This document shows, one piece after another, positions 1 to 8,448 of a stretch of 64,000 nt of DNA. The notes under the pieces were generated by a model. It was not told the DNA's origin and ran no database searches. It saw only the letters and a list, made by a program, of their open reading frames with translations. Every line of letters begins with the position of its first letter. Position 1 is the stretch's first letter. The DNA comes from Chrysogorgia sp. JL179-B06 (Eukaryota; Cnidaria; Anthozoa; Scleralcyonacea; Chrysogorgiidae): positions 1,521,501 through 1,585,500 of the forward strand of contig JAYKKM010000156.1 of NCBI GenBank assembly GCA_035772405.1, given 5' to 3'. Both the position numbers and the translations under genes were made by a program.

Positions 1-383
1 CATTCATAATGCTTTATTACTTCAAAAATTATCTTCACTGAGTAATAATCATAATATTTATAATAAATATGTGTTTGTCCTATTTATTTTGTCTGACAAA
101 ACATTATTATCAACTGTTGACAATGCAGTCGGGTTTTTCTAAGCCTTAAGACGAGTTTTAAAGTGGGTTTTGCATCATACCTTGCTAAATTTTGCATTTG
201 GTTAATGTATTTTCTATTGAATATTAGACTTATCCTCTCAGTTCAGGTTTTTCGTTGCTGTGCGTGAAAGGAACAGCTAGTTTCATCTCCAGTAGGTTAA
301 CTGGTTTAACATTTTTTACAATTTCAAAATATAAAACTGCTATGCATGTTAGCTTCCGGTGCGTCTAATGTGTCGTCAACAAT

Positions 384-599
384 TTATTTTGATGCCAAAA
401 TTGGCAACTGCACGTTATACGTGGTGCATATCCATTTGGACCACAGTTTTCCAAAATCTCTTTTCCACTTATAAAGGAAGGAGGACCTGAACTTGCTCAT
501 GGACTTTACTCTTGGGATTAAAGCCAAGGCATTGGCTGTTGGATCATTATGGTCAACATCATATGGACCATCAGCAAACTTCAGCTTCAGGGTAACCAT
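384..599 (-). other. 71-codon open frame of unknown origin (copy 1)
   Basis: A 71-residue open frame starts with ATG at 599 and ends at 384. It contains 'FADGPYDVDHNDPTANALAL' and 'FLYKWKRDFGKLWSKW', mixed composition that looks more protein-like than the surrounding AT-rich frames. Its 3' end lies inside the left arm of the 299-427 inverted repeat, so it may be a decayed transposon protein rather than a host exon. An identical frame is at 10533-10748. No family was recognised. Confidence 0.3.
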
Positions 600-867
600 T
601 GTTAATTATTGCAGTGTAGAAACTAAAGTGACTAGCTCTTATTTTAATAAAGCTATCACAAACTGAGAAATGATTCAGACTCAATTGCTGCCAATTCTAT
701 TTATCTCCCATTTCTGTATCACTGCAAAGAAAATTTTGAGTGTTGGAATATATACATTTTTAAGACCAAACTGTGTCCAGTTGGAAAATGCAACTTAGGC
801 ACTACAGTTATTACGTCCAAAATTCAACCACACTATCCGTCATACTTTTTCATGCACGTCCACCAAC

Positions 868-1105
868 ATCATTTATTGCATTTCATTTAAAACCTACATC
901 GGTGAAACTGGGCAAGGCCTTTCAGACAGGTTTGCTGAACATCTTTGTTCTGTGAGGAACAATGATGTTGACAAACCTGTAGCCTGCCATTTCAACAGCT
1001 CTAATTAACCATTTGGTTTCACACATTAAGTCTGTGCCATCCTTCCCATCTCAGGTGGCAACGATAATTGCAAACGGCAAGAGAAGCATCTCATTTTTTT
1101 CTTTT
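868..1105 (+). mobile_element. Penelope-like element fragment, GIY-YIG endonuclease (copy 1)
   Basis: Reading + from 868 gives 'IIYCISFKTYIGETG', then 'QGLSDRFAEHL', 'SVRNNDVDKPVACHFN', with a stop at 1006-1008. Similarity resumes in another frame with 'GGNDNCKRQEKHLIF'. This is the GIY-YIG endonuclease domain at the C terminus of Penelope-like retroelements: the YIGETG block, the DRF-EHL helix and the 'KPVA-HFN' block are characteristic. In intact elements it nicks DNA during target-primed integration. Here only about 75 codons survive, broken by a stop and a frameshift, and no reverse transcriptase is adjacent, so it is a dead fragment. Confidence 0.85.
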
Positions 1106-1211
1106 ATTTAATTTCCTACAAATTGTTTTGTTATATTTAGTTTGCATGAACTTTTTTATTATTAGCTTATGCACTTTCATTCCTTTTCAAGTTATTGTTT
1201 CTTACTGCTTT

Positions 1212-1690
1212 ACTATCGCTTAATCTCCTGGACCTGTCTGATTGACTGTAAAAATACCAAATGATTTTACTTTTCACAGCTCATTAATTATTAGTTTGTT
1301 TATCTCCTGAGTCCGCTAAGAGTCCGCTAAGAGCTGAGAGTTTGTTGTTTATTTTCTGACTCTGTACAGTCACTTTAGGTCAGAATGCTGGTATAGGTCA
1401 GAATGCTGGTCAAAGGAAATATCTATAAGAAATACTATCGCCTAATCCCCTGGACCTGTCATTTCTCCCTCCCCCTCAGTCTGTTTGCTGATTGACTGTA
1501 AAAATACCAAATGATTTTACTTTTCACAGCTCATTAATTATTAGTTTGTTTATCTCTTAAGTCCGCTAAGAGTCCGCTAAGAGCTGAGAGTTTGTTGTTT
1601 ATTTTCTGACTCTGTACAGTCACTTTAGGTCAGAATGCTGGTATAGGTCAGATATAGCTCATTAATTATTAGTTTGTTTATCTCCTGTGC
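1212..1690. repeat. Local tandem repeat, two ~240-bp units plus a partial third (copy 1)
   Basis: Two units (about 1215-1425 and 1436-1650) share 'GATTGACTGTAAAAATACC', 'CATTAATTATTAGTTTG', the doubled 'AGTCCGCTAAG', and 'CTGTACAGTCACTTTAGG'. A partial third unit follows at 1655-1685. The second unit has a 25-bp pyrimidine-rich insertion (about 1460-1485). The copy 2 equivalent is about 11361-11839. A further partial copy sits at 9880-9964 in the spacer. Confidence 0.85.
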
Positions 1691-2440
1691 ATTTGATTTC
1701 TATCCTGTGACACCCTTGGAACCCACATCTATAACTTTAACTTTTATAAATATTATTTATAGGATGCGTTCTATATACGCCACATGGTTGCATATTAAGA
1801 GTACAGGTAATTATCACATTATTATCATATAATTATCACGTAATTATCCCCTTTGCGAGCAAGGTCGAGGGTGATAATCCTGCCATAATCCATTTCTCAC
1901 GAAAAGTTATATATATATTCTCATTGGTTGTTGGTAATCTACCGTATTTTCCGGGCGATTACGCGCACCACATATAACATGCAGTTGCCAATTTTGGCAT
2001 CAAAATTTAATTTTGACGACACATTAGTAGCAGTTTTATATTTTGAAAGTGTAAAAAATGTTGAACCAGTTAGTGTGACTTAATAAAAATAGTTGTTTTA
2101 ATCCACGTATTATGATCGAAGTATTATGGTTTGATTCTTTCTGTGTCATTGTGGCACAAGGCCAACAGGTTATCTTTCTTACTTAATTTACTTAAATTAC
2201 TTAATATTTCGAGAGTAATGTTATAAAACACTTCGATTCAAGCGTCTATCCATCCGTGTGAAACTGACTGACGTTACGCTTTGAGTTTCATATTTCTGGG
2301 GCGAATTTTACGAATACACGATTGTGTATCACCATACAGTATTAGAGGACAGATCACAATCATCAGGCAAATGAAACTCCGAGTAGTGATTAAATGTTTT
2401 TAAACAAGTGATCTAGCTTTTCAAGTGATTTGGCATTTCA
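1691..2440. other. AT-rich intergenic stretch
   Basis: Apart from the right inverted-repeat arm (1965-2071) I see only AT-rich sequence, for example a run of short 'TTACTTAA' repeats at about 2180-2205. There is no convincing coding or RNA signal. The same stretch recurs at 11840-12589. Confidence 0.5.
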
Positions 2441-2486
2441 CTCGATCAAACTACATGTTGAAAGGCCGAAACGGTACCGTCTGTAG

Positions 2487-2678
<192 letters not shown>

Positions 2679-2690
2679 CTCTCAGCAACG

Positions 2691-2762
2691 GCTTCCGTAG
2701 CTCAGTGGTCAGAGCACTACACTAGCAATCGCAGGGTCGCGGGTTCAATTCCAGCCGGAAGG
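2691..2762 (+). tRNA. Degenerate tRNA-like sequence / SINE head (copy 1)
   Basis: The 72 nt fold partly as a tRNA. Six of seven acceptor pairs form (GCTTCCG with CGGAAGG, first pair G-G), the D stem GCTC/GAGC is perfect, and the T arm GCGGG-TTCAATT-CCAGC has one mismatch. The A box ('TAGCTCAGTGG') and B box ('GGTTCAATTCC') for RNA polymerase III are present. The anticodon stem pairs poorly, although AGC (Ala) sits at the anticodon position. This suggests a tRNA-derived SINE or tRNA pseudogene rather than a working tRNA. The 50 bases downstream (about 2789-2840) are an inverted copy of 733-780. Confidence 0.6.
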
Positions 2763-2863
2763 CCGCTAAGATGCATTTTTCGCAACTGGTCCCGGTTTGG
2801 TCTTAAAATGTATATATTCCAACACTCGCAATTTTCCTTCACCACTAATCCTTAGAACATTCA

Positions 2864-2962
2864 TTACGGGAAAATATCAGACCGAGGTCTTGACAGTACG
2901 GACCGAGCCCGTATAGGGCGAGGTTCGTACATAAAATACCGAGGTCTGTTATTTTCCCGTAA
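2864..2962. repeat. MITE-like inverted repeat (copy 1)
   Basis: 'TTACGGGAAAATATCAGACC' at 2864 pairs with a near-complement ending in 'TTATTTTCCCGTAA' at 2962. The interior repeats 'CCGAGGTC' and 'GTACGGACCGAGCCCGTA'. Related motifs ('CGGACCGG', 'AATACGG') recur to about 3660, so a larger non-autonomous DNA transposon may span about 2845-3720. The copy 2 hairpin is 13036-13134. Confidence 0.6.
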
Positions 2963-3889
2963 GGACCGCTTGGTATTACGTTTTGAGTGAAAAAATCGTC
3001 ATTTTCAACCTTGTTTTTGTTCTTCTATTGCTTTCATGATAGTGAGACTCTTTTAGATTGTTTATCGTCTGTCTCGTACATGATTTAGTATTTAATTTAC
3101 TAAATTCGTACACTTTTTGCTGCTTTTCGAAGTTTCCTATCGTTGTAAACAAAATTGTTGACAAAATCCGTAATCCGGACCGGTCCAATACGGGAAATAA
3201 CGGACCGGCACGTGACGTGTCAATCAGCACGCAATTTCACCGGAAGTAGCTTGTGCCATATAATAATTATATCTTATTGAATGGTTTGGCATATAATACG
3301 GCCGGGTATTTTACGAGTTTCTCAAGTATTTTTCCGAGCCGGCCGCATAAGTTTGTATTTATTTCATTTCCTCGTTTGTTTGTGATACGTTGTCAGACGT
3401 TGTTTCTGTTAAACTGTCCATTGCTTTGAGAAATTCATCGTCAAAGTTGTCAGAGTTTAACGAAAATAATAAGTTTAAAATGAAAATAATAAGTTTAAAA
3501 GAAAATAATAAGTTCATGTCTGTACTTACATTTTCAAAATTAAAAAGACAGTTCGCATCCGCCATTTTAGGCTTTGGTTTAAAGCCGCAAAAAAATCCGT
3601 ATTTTTGTTCTGTTCAAACCAGTTTAACTGGTATGGAAGAGGAGAAATACGGATTTTACCATGCAATACGGCCTGGTATTTGTTCTGTTCTCGTGCCCTT
3701 ATATGGAAGAATTACGTCATTGTCATATAATAAATATATATATTGGAGACAGTTTAGGTATTCTCAAGTTGCTGTTCGCTGCGTGTCTAGTATTTACTAA
3801 ATGGGTATCACGTGTATAGACAAATTTATCTATCAAATACTTGGACCAATATTGTTGACTAATTTTACATTAATTTCATACATTTACAT
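2963..3889. other. Region of nested short inverted repeats
   Basis: Besides the small open frame above, this stretch holds paired motifs such as 'AAATCCGTATTT' (about 3590) against 'AAATACGGATTT' (about 3646) and repeated 'ATACGGCC' words. It looks like remains of non-autonomous DNA transposons. No gene is supported. The copy 2 counterpart is about 13135-14067. Confidence 0.45.
3359..3565 (-). other. Possible first exon or short ORF starting MADANCLFNFEN (copy 1)
   Basis: An ATG at 3565 lies in the favourable context AAAATGGCG. Twelve codons later comes GTAAGTACAG, a consensus 5' splice donor. Downstream, after three copies of an A/T-rich 'AATAATAAGTTTAAAA' motif, the frame continues with 'SDNFDDEFLKAMDSLTE' and stops at 3359. 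This could be the start of a decayed transposon or host gene. In copy 2 (13569-13742) two homopolymer differences change the C-terminal residues, arguing against function. Not recognised. Confidence 0.3.
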
Positions 3890-4862
3890 TAGTGTCATTG
3901 GTAAACATGGCGATACGGGAGAAGGAAACGCTGCCAGGGAGATCGTTTATATATAAAATGAACATAATGGGGCCCATGGGCTAGCAGTAATTCGTAAAAG
4001 TGCAGTTTCTGTTGGAGGTGAACGTGACAGACAGTATCAAATGCACGTGTAAGATCAAGATATACAATATCGATTTCATCCCCATTATCAAGAGCCTTTC
4101 CTATTTCGTGAAGAACGGCAAGAAGCTGAGTTCTGCAGGAAAAACCGTTACGAAAACTATGTTGAAGGTGGAAGATACGATCCTGCGTAAACGATACCAT
4201 CCGACGCGCGACACACCTCTCCAACACCTTAGACAATATAGGTAATAATGATATGCCACGGTAGTTGGTGAAAAATGTTCGTTTACCTTTCTTAAAGAGT
4301 GGTATTAGGTTAGCATCTTTCTATTCTGAAAAAAAATTACCAGACGATAAAGACAGATTGAAAAGGTCGCATACGGAACTGGCAATAACTTTGGCACATT
4401 GGACAATCAGCTTAGCCGGCATTTCGTCGGGACCAGTCGCTTTGTTAACATTTAACCCTTTCAAATCAGCTAAAACTTTGTCCATAGACACAACAATTTC
4501 CGACAACGGAGGCTGGTCCCCCAAGTTAGACACAGGGAAGCAGCTGAGCGATTGGTCGGTATAAATAGACCGGAAATGATCGGAGAAGGCATTGACTTTA
4601 TCCAGGCAGATGTGACTTCTGTGTTGGTTTCCAATAACATTGTATCGGGATAAGATCGACGACTGGACTTAAGTTTAAAGAAAGACCAAAACGGCTTGGC
4701 ATTAGAGTGAATTTTCAAGGCTATCCGTTTGAAATAGACTGGTTAGCTCAGATCCAGTTTTTAATTCGCTGACGTAGTTTCGTAAACTCCTCGAAAACTG
4801 CGGGGTCTTGAGAGCGGTGCACTTTATTGTTCCAAAAGGTCTTTTTCTTTTTTATGGCATAA
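3890..4862 (-). mobile_element. LINE reverse transcriptase fragment (copy 1)
   Basis: Minus-strand frames read, in order, 'TFWNNKVHRSQDPAVFEEF', 'KPFWSFFKLKSSRRSYPDT', 'LNVNKATGPDEMPAKLI', 'LFNLSLSSGNFFSE', then 'KVLERCVARRM', 'DRIFHLQHSFRNGFSC' and 'IDIVYLDLTRAFDTV'. These are the endonuclease-RT linker, the 'N-KATGPD' block and RT motif A (YLDLTRAFD) of non-LTR retrotransposons. Frameshifts separate the pieces (around 4240-4320 and 4470-4530) and the motif C catalytic segment is absent. It is therefore a dead internal fragment. The exact clade is uncertain, Jockey/CR1-like. Confidence 0.88.
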
Positions 4863-5459
4863 AAAAATAAAGCCATACAAAAGAATAATATTCAATAATA
4901 TATTAAACTAACGTTTCGTTTTTTAATTATTTTATATCACTTATTAAATACTATTGGGTATTAATAATTATCTACGATTATGATTTGCGCCTGGCTCTTC
5001 ACAGGTTAATCGTTAATCCACGCATACACTTACCCTAAAATTGTGTCAGAGGCATGTGACTGTTTTAAGAAATAAATACCAGTTAGTTTACCTGTACTTG
5101 TCATAAGTTTAGGTATAAATATTTTCCGAATTTGCTTCAATAAGCAAATGTAAAGTGCCTGCAGGAATCAGCTGTGGGATGAGCAAAAGAAAAAAATTAC
5201 AAAACTTTATTTAGCACATGCTCTTCAGAACAGCTATCTTTGTTCCCAGTGGAGTAGCCAAGGTCTTGGCTTGTGGGGGGTAAAAACGAGATGAAGAGAA
5301 AGCATTGGAAACAAGGAACAAAGCGGCGTAAATTTTAGAGAAAATTGATTCACTTGAATTTGGCTTTATGGTTCTGTTTTTATAAATTATGCTCACGATC
5401 TCTGTGTCAACTTCTTAATATCCTTCTTGGAATTTATGTGGAACATTTTTTATTTTCAG
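4863..5459. other. Stretch upstream of the first visible PAH exon
   Basis: AT-rich sequence between the LINE fragment and the PAH exon at 5460, presumably partly PAH intron. Bases 5310-5345 ('AAAGCATTGGAAACAAGG', 'AACAAAGCGGCGTA') are related to 9554-9600, so a short dispersed repeat lies here. I could not recognise further PAH exons (human exon 5 or the first part of exon 6). Confidence 0.4.
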
Positions 5460-5506
5460 AAAAGATAACATACCTCATCTTCAAGTTGTTTCCAACTACT
5501 TAAAAG
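5460..5506 (+). pseudogene. PAH: PAH pseudogene, end of the human exon 6 equivalent
   Basis: Preceded by TTTTATTTTCAG and followed by GTACTG. It reads 'KDNIPHLQVVSNYLK' and ends after the first base of a codon (phase 1), as human exon 6 does. It is only 47 bp, so an intron splits the human exon 6 region here, or the 5' part is lost. Confidence 0.8.
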
Positions 5507-5623
5507 GTACTGCATCGTAAAAACACTGGTTTCCAATGCAAATGCAATGTGACACAAAAAATAGGTACGCAATGTGTACATGCGTCCACGTTAAGGTTCA
5601 CGGCTTTCAATGTTTTTTTGCAG

Positions 5624-5759
5624 GTCGCACAGTCTTCACCCTCCGGCCGGTTGCCGGGTTACTGTCGTCGCGTGATTTTCTTGCAGAATTGGCGTTTCGC
5701 GTCTTTCATAGCACGTAGTACATCCGACATGGATAGAAACCATTATATACACCAGAACC
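5624..5759 (+). pseudogene. PAH: PAH pseudogene, human exon 7 equivalent with two nonsense codons
   Basis: 136 bp between TTTTTTTGCAG and GTAAGT, the length of human exon 7. It reads '[19 protein letters not shown]', 'AFRVFHST', stop, 'YIRHG', stop, 'KPLYTPEP'. The first TAG (5716-5718) replaces the conserved Gln of 'TQYIRHG' (CAG to TAG); the second (5734-5736) replaces the Ser of 'GSKP'. Confidence 0.92.
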
Positions 5760-5871
5760 GTAAGTTGTTGAATCTCTCGCATTCGGGAATTTCAGACTCT
5801 GCAGTCCCTGGAGTTAATGTTTCGTCAATTGCGCACAATTTTGTATTCTCGTGCTTAGTCTTTTTTGAAAA

Positions 5872-5912
5872 TAAATACTTCTGCATCTCATTTGAAAATA
5901 AATACTTCTGTT
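5872..5912. repeat. Short tandem duplication in PAH intron
   Basis: 'GAAAATAAATACTTCTG' occurs twice, about 26 bp apart, just before the exon 8 equivalent. Copy 2 has the same doublet at about 16044-16089. Confidence 0.8.
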
Positions 5913-5917
5913 TTAAA

Positions 5918-5987
5918 GGACATTTGTCACGAGTTGATTGGTCATGTTCCCTTGTTTGCTGACTCTGCTTTTGCTCAGTGCTCACAG
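5918..5987 (+). pseudogene. PAH: PAH pseudogene, human exon 8 equivalent with damaged acceptor
   Basis: Reads 'DICHELIGHVPLFADSAF' then 'AQCSQ', ending at the donor GTAATG. To stay in frame after exon 7 (phase 2) the exon must begin at 5918 and be 70 bp, as in human, but the two bases before are AA. The only AG (5917-5918) would start the exon one base late and shift the frame. Loss of one G from a GGG run, or an AG mutation, would explain this. Confidence 0.88.
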
Positions 5988-6378
5988 GTAATGTGGTGAC
6001 GCTACTCTGGTCGTGAATGAAATAACGCTCCTATAGCTAATGTCACCATGGGTGATAAATCAATTACCACTGACTGATCTCTAGTCTATATATAACTGAA
6101 CTGTGGGCTCCCATTAGCAATAACTCACACAAAATGTCGTAAAAAGTACAGCGTCAGCGCGTGGAGATTGTAGTCCTTTTCCTCATGGTCGTACAGCCCA
6201 ATTGTTGTTACATAGTACGGTAATTTCCCTTTTGAAAAACGAAATTCGTGAAAAAAACACCTGAAAACAAATTGTAACAGATGCTCTTTATAACCAGGAA
6301 ACATTCCTAAACTTTTAACATGGTTAATTTTAGTAAATTGTTTGCTACTCAAGCTTAAACGCAAAATGTTTCTGAGCC

Positions 6379-6447
6379 CCAGCTGTGAATCAACCCACAA
6401 CCTTCATGATCTCCGGTTAAACGCTCTAATCATTGAGCTACCAGAAC
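6379..6447 (-). tRNA. tRNA-derived SINE head in PAH intron (copy 1)
   Basis: On the minus strand it reads 'GGTAGCTCAATGATTAGAGCG' split by an A box, then 'CCGGAGATCATGAAGG' and 'GTGGGTTGATTCACAGC' with a B box, then 'TGGGGCTCAGAAAC'. The order A box, pseudo-anticodon arm, B box matches tRNA-derived SINEs; the acceptor stem does not close, so it is not a tRNA gene. It lies antisense in the intron between the exon 8 and exon 9 equivalents. The body may extend toward 6300. Confidence 0.65.
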
Positions 6448-6588
6448 GAAGGCTACGTTGTGTACTAGTTCGTACGTGCGACATACGTATTGCTAAATCT
6501 GGTTTTCAATTTAAGAATTACAAGCACAATAACTGACAAAAACTGACTGACTTCAGTATTTGATAACAAATGTTTTTCATCTCTGCAG

Positions 6589-6645
6589 GAGATTGGCCTC
6601 GCGTCTTTGGGAGCTCCAGATGAGTGGATTGAAAAACTAGCAACG
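6589..6645 (+). pseudogene. PAH: PAH pseudogene, human exon 9 equivalent
   Basis: 57 bp between CATCTCTGCAG and GTATTG, all 19 codons open: 'EIGLASLGAPDEWIEKLAT'. This equals human exon 9 (residues 305-323) in length and both boundaries. Splice sites look intact. Confidence 0.92.
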
Positions 6646-6770
6646 GTATTGTTAATCCAGCTTTTCTCTTTGCTACATATCCAAAACACTGTCTACACGT
6701 GTCACTCAACTTTTTTACTACTCTCGAAAATTGTTTGTGACCGACGTTTCGACGGCCTCGGTATGAATTA

Positions 6771-7075
6771 ATAATGAATGAATAAACTTTATTTTAGCAG
6801 GGTAGCTATTCTATGGCTAGCACTATGGCTGATATCCATAGGGCCCCTGTATTTAAATAATTTTGTCTTATTACAATTATAAAAGCTAGTTCAACCAAAT
6901 AAGTAGTATAATATTTACATATAAAAACCTAACTGTTACAAATTATATAATATATACATACGAATGACATTTGCATTAAAAACACCCAATCATAACTATA
7001 GTCTATATTGACTGCAGTACAAGCATAAATTAACGCTTAATTGTTACTTTAATGGCCTTAGTTGCAAAAGTATTA
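6771..7075 (-). mobile_element. Probable LINE or SINE 3' end (copy 1)
   Basis: On the minus strand the sequence ends with AATAAAGTTTATTCATTCATTA, a polyadenylation-like hexamer followed by an ATTC-type short tail, as many CR1/L2 elements show. Upstream it contains the palindromic 'CTATGGATATCAGCCATAG' region. No coding part is recognised and the 5' limit is a guess. The motif 'ACCGACGTTTCGACGG' just before it (about 6741) resembles words common in retroelement termini. The copy 2 counterpart is about 16951-17255. Confidence 0.45.
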
Positions 7076-8448
7076 TTTCTTATCTGAAAGGATACGATTA
7101 ATTAGTTGAATTTGACGTTGGCAAATGTTTACCTTGCAGATTTGGTACATGCAAATGTTGGCTGTTTGAAGACAGTGAAACATGTTTCGTTAAACCAGCA
7201 GCACATTGAGAGTACGTTGAAATTTTACAGTATATTTAAACGTGTCTATCCTCGTCCCAGCCTCCCGTGTTGACTGTGAAGTGATAACTACTCGGAAAAG
7301 CTAGCTGTGTACCAGACTCGAGAATATTCCTGTGTACACTTGTCCTATAAAGGGGTAAATGTCTATAGTCTTTTGTCAAATTTTACCGAGTGGGTCTGAT
7401 TTTATACCACTTTCTAGAACTTTCTGCCTTATTTAATGAAACAATATCAGAGTAAATTTCGGTTTCGCTGTAGCCAGAGTAAATTTCGGTTTTCGCTGTT
7501 TTAAGTTTTAACTACTCGAGAACGCGCCTCTATAAATTAATGGTGTTTGCCTCTCTTGTGTTGAGTAACAGCACGATGCGAAACCGCTGGTTGATTTCTC
7601 GGACTCCAAATATACAATGACTCAAAGTGGTAGTGCGCACGAAAACAGTGAGGGAAGGTATACCGAAATGACAGTAAAAAATGGATGAAAAACACAAACA
7701 TTTTGCCATTTTCACCAACAAAGTTCAATCTCGACAAAATCTTAAAACTTTAAAAATATGTCATTAAAGACATGTTCTAAACTTTTGTTTGCTCAAACGT
7801 TCCATCTGCAGAATGCAGGAAATGTCATATTCGAGATCCATATGTTCGGGGGGCATGCGACTTTCAGAAGTTTGCGAAGTATTTAGTATTTAGCATCGAC
7901 GAATAACTCCATTTATTTGGCCACAAGCCAATCGAAAGGTAGAACGTTATGCGCACGTTGAAAAAGGCAATTAGATGACCTCACTCCACCACCTTGCTCA
8001 TACATTTTATACCTTACAAGCCATTACTTTTCTAACAGCTAACAAATTATTTCTGTTTAAATTTGCGTGCTACATAACGAGTGCGATAGTGATATGGACT
8101 ATTGCTCTTACAGGCCTTATACGTCCTGTATGTTATTTACCATTCGTGGCAACACTGCGCTCGGCAGTGTAAAAAATATTTCACTTGTATGCTTTCATTT
8201 TGTTCATTTTGTTCATTTCATTTTGTTTTCATTTCATGCTTTCACTTTCATTTTGTTTTACTTGTACACGGCCACTTGATTGCCTCACCAGATCCACAGG
8301 TTTTACATTTCTGGCTAGTTGCGGTATTCTCCTCCGCGGCAATTACATGACTATCAGCAGATGCATTACATAGAGTTTGGATTTCCTAGTGGTAGCTGCA
8401 CCTCGTACAAAGGGGGCAGGTATAGTTTGAGCCATACTGGTATGAACC
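7076..8448. other. Intergenic stretch without a recognised gene
   Basis: Contains a doubled 'CAGAGTAAATTTCGGTTT' (about 7448-7495), a T-rich run of TTCATTTTG words (about 8190-8260) and short unsupported frames. One frame after a plausible acceptor TTACCTTGCAG (about 7139) stays open for about 45 codons, but a T/TT difference in copy 2 breaks it, so I do not call an exon. The copy 2 counterpart is about 17256-18626. Confidence 0.4.

Larger units (their letters stand above)
299..2071. repeat. Long inverted-repeat pair flanking 1.8 kb (copy 1)
   Basis: Bases 299-427 are complementary to 1965-2071. Shared segments include 'GATGCCAAAATTGGCAACTG' on the left and its reverse complement on the right, and 'TTTTTTAC' next to 'AACTGGTT'. 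The left arm has about 22 extra bases. The enclosed region holds a Penelope fragment and a local tandem repeat. This could be a fold-back element or two independent inserts of one repeat in opposite orientation; no target-site duplication was seen. The copy 2 equivalent is 10448-10576 with 12114-12220. Confidence 0.7.
5460..6645 (+). pseudogene. PAH: Phenylalanine hydroxylase pseudogene fragment, exons equivalent to human 6 (end) to 9 (copy 1)
   Basis: Four exons in order: 5460-5506, 5624-5759, 5918/5919-5987 and 6589-6645. PAH converts phenylalanine to tyrosine in the cytosol using tetrahydrobiopterin, O2 and non-haem iron. Seen: 'DNIPHLQVVSNYLK', '[19 protein letters not shown]', 'YIRHG', 'LYTPEP', 'DICHELIGHVPLF' (both iron-binding His, human H285 and H290) and 'EIGLASLGAPDEWIEKLAT'. 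The last favours PAH over tryptophan or tyrosine hydroxylase. Exon lengths 136, 70 and 57 and the junction phases match human exons 7, 8 and 9. Breaks: two in-frame TAG codons in exon 7 and a lost AG at the exon-8 acceptor. No exon 10 (third iron ligand, Glu330) was found in the following 3.5 kb. Introns are retained, so it arose by DNA duplication, not retroposition. Confidence 0.9.

Noticed and set aside
2691..2762. Functional tRNA-Ala(AGC)
   Set aside because: The anticodon stem and first acceptor pair do not form; SINE or tRNA pseudogene is more likely.
5549..5962. 137-codon plus-strand frame across the PAH exon 7 region
   Set aside because: It is a read-through of exon and intron in the wrong frame; the PAH frame explains the conserved text.
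7139..7262. Exon after acceptor TTACCTTGCAG ('DLVHANVGCLKTVKHV')
   Set aside because: No recognised family, and a one-base difference in copy 2 breaks it.
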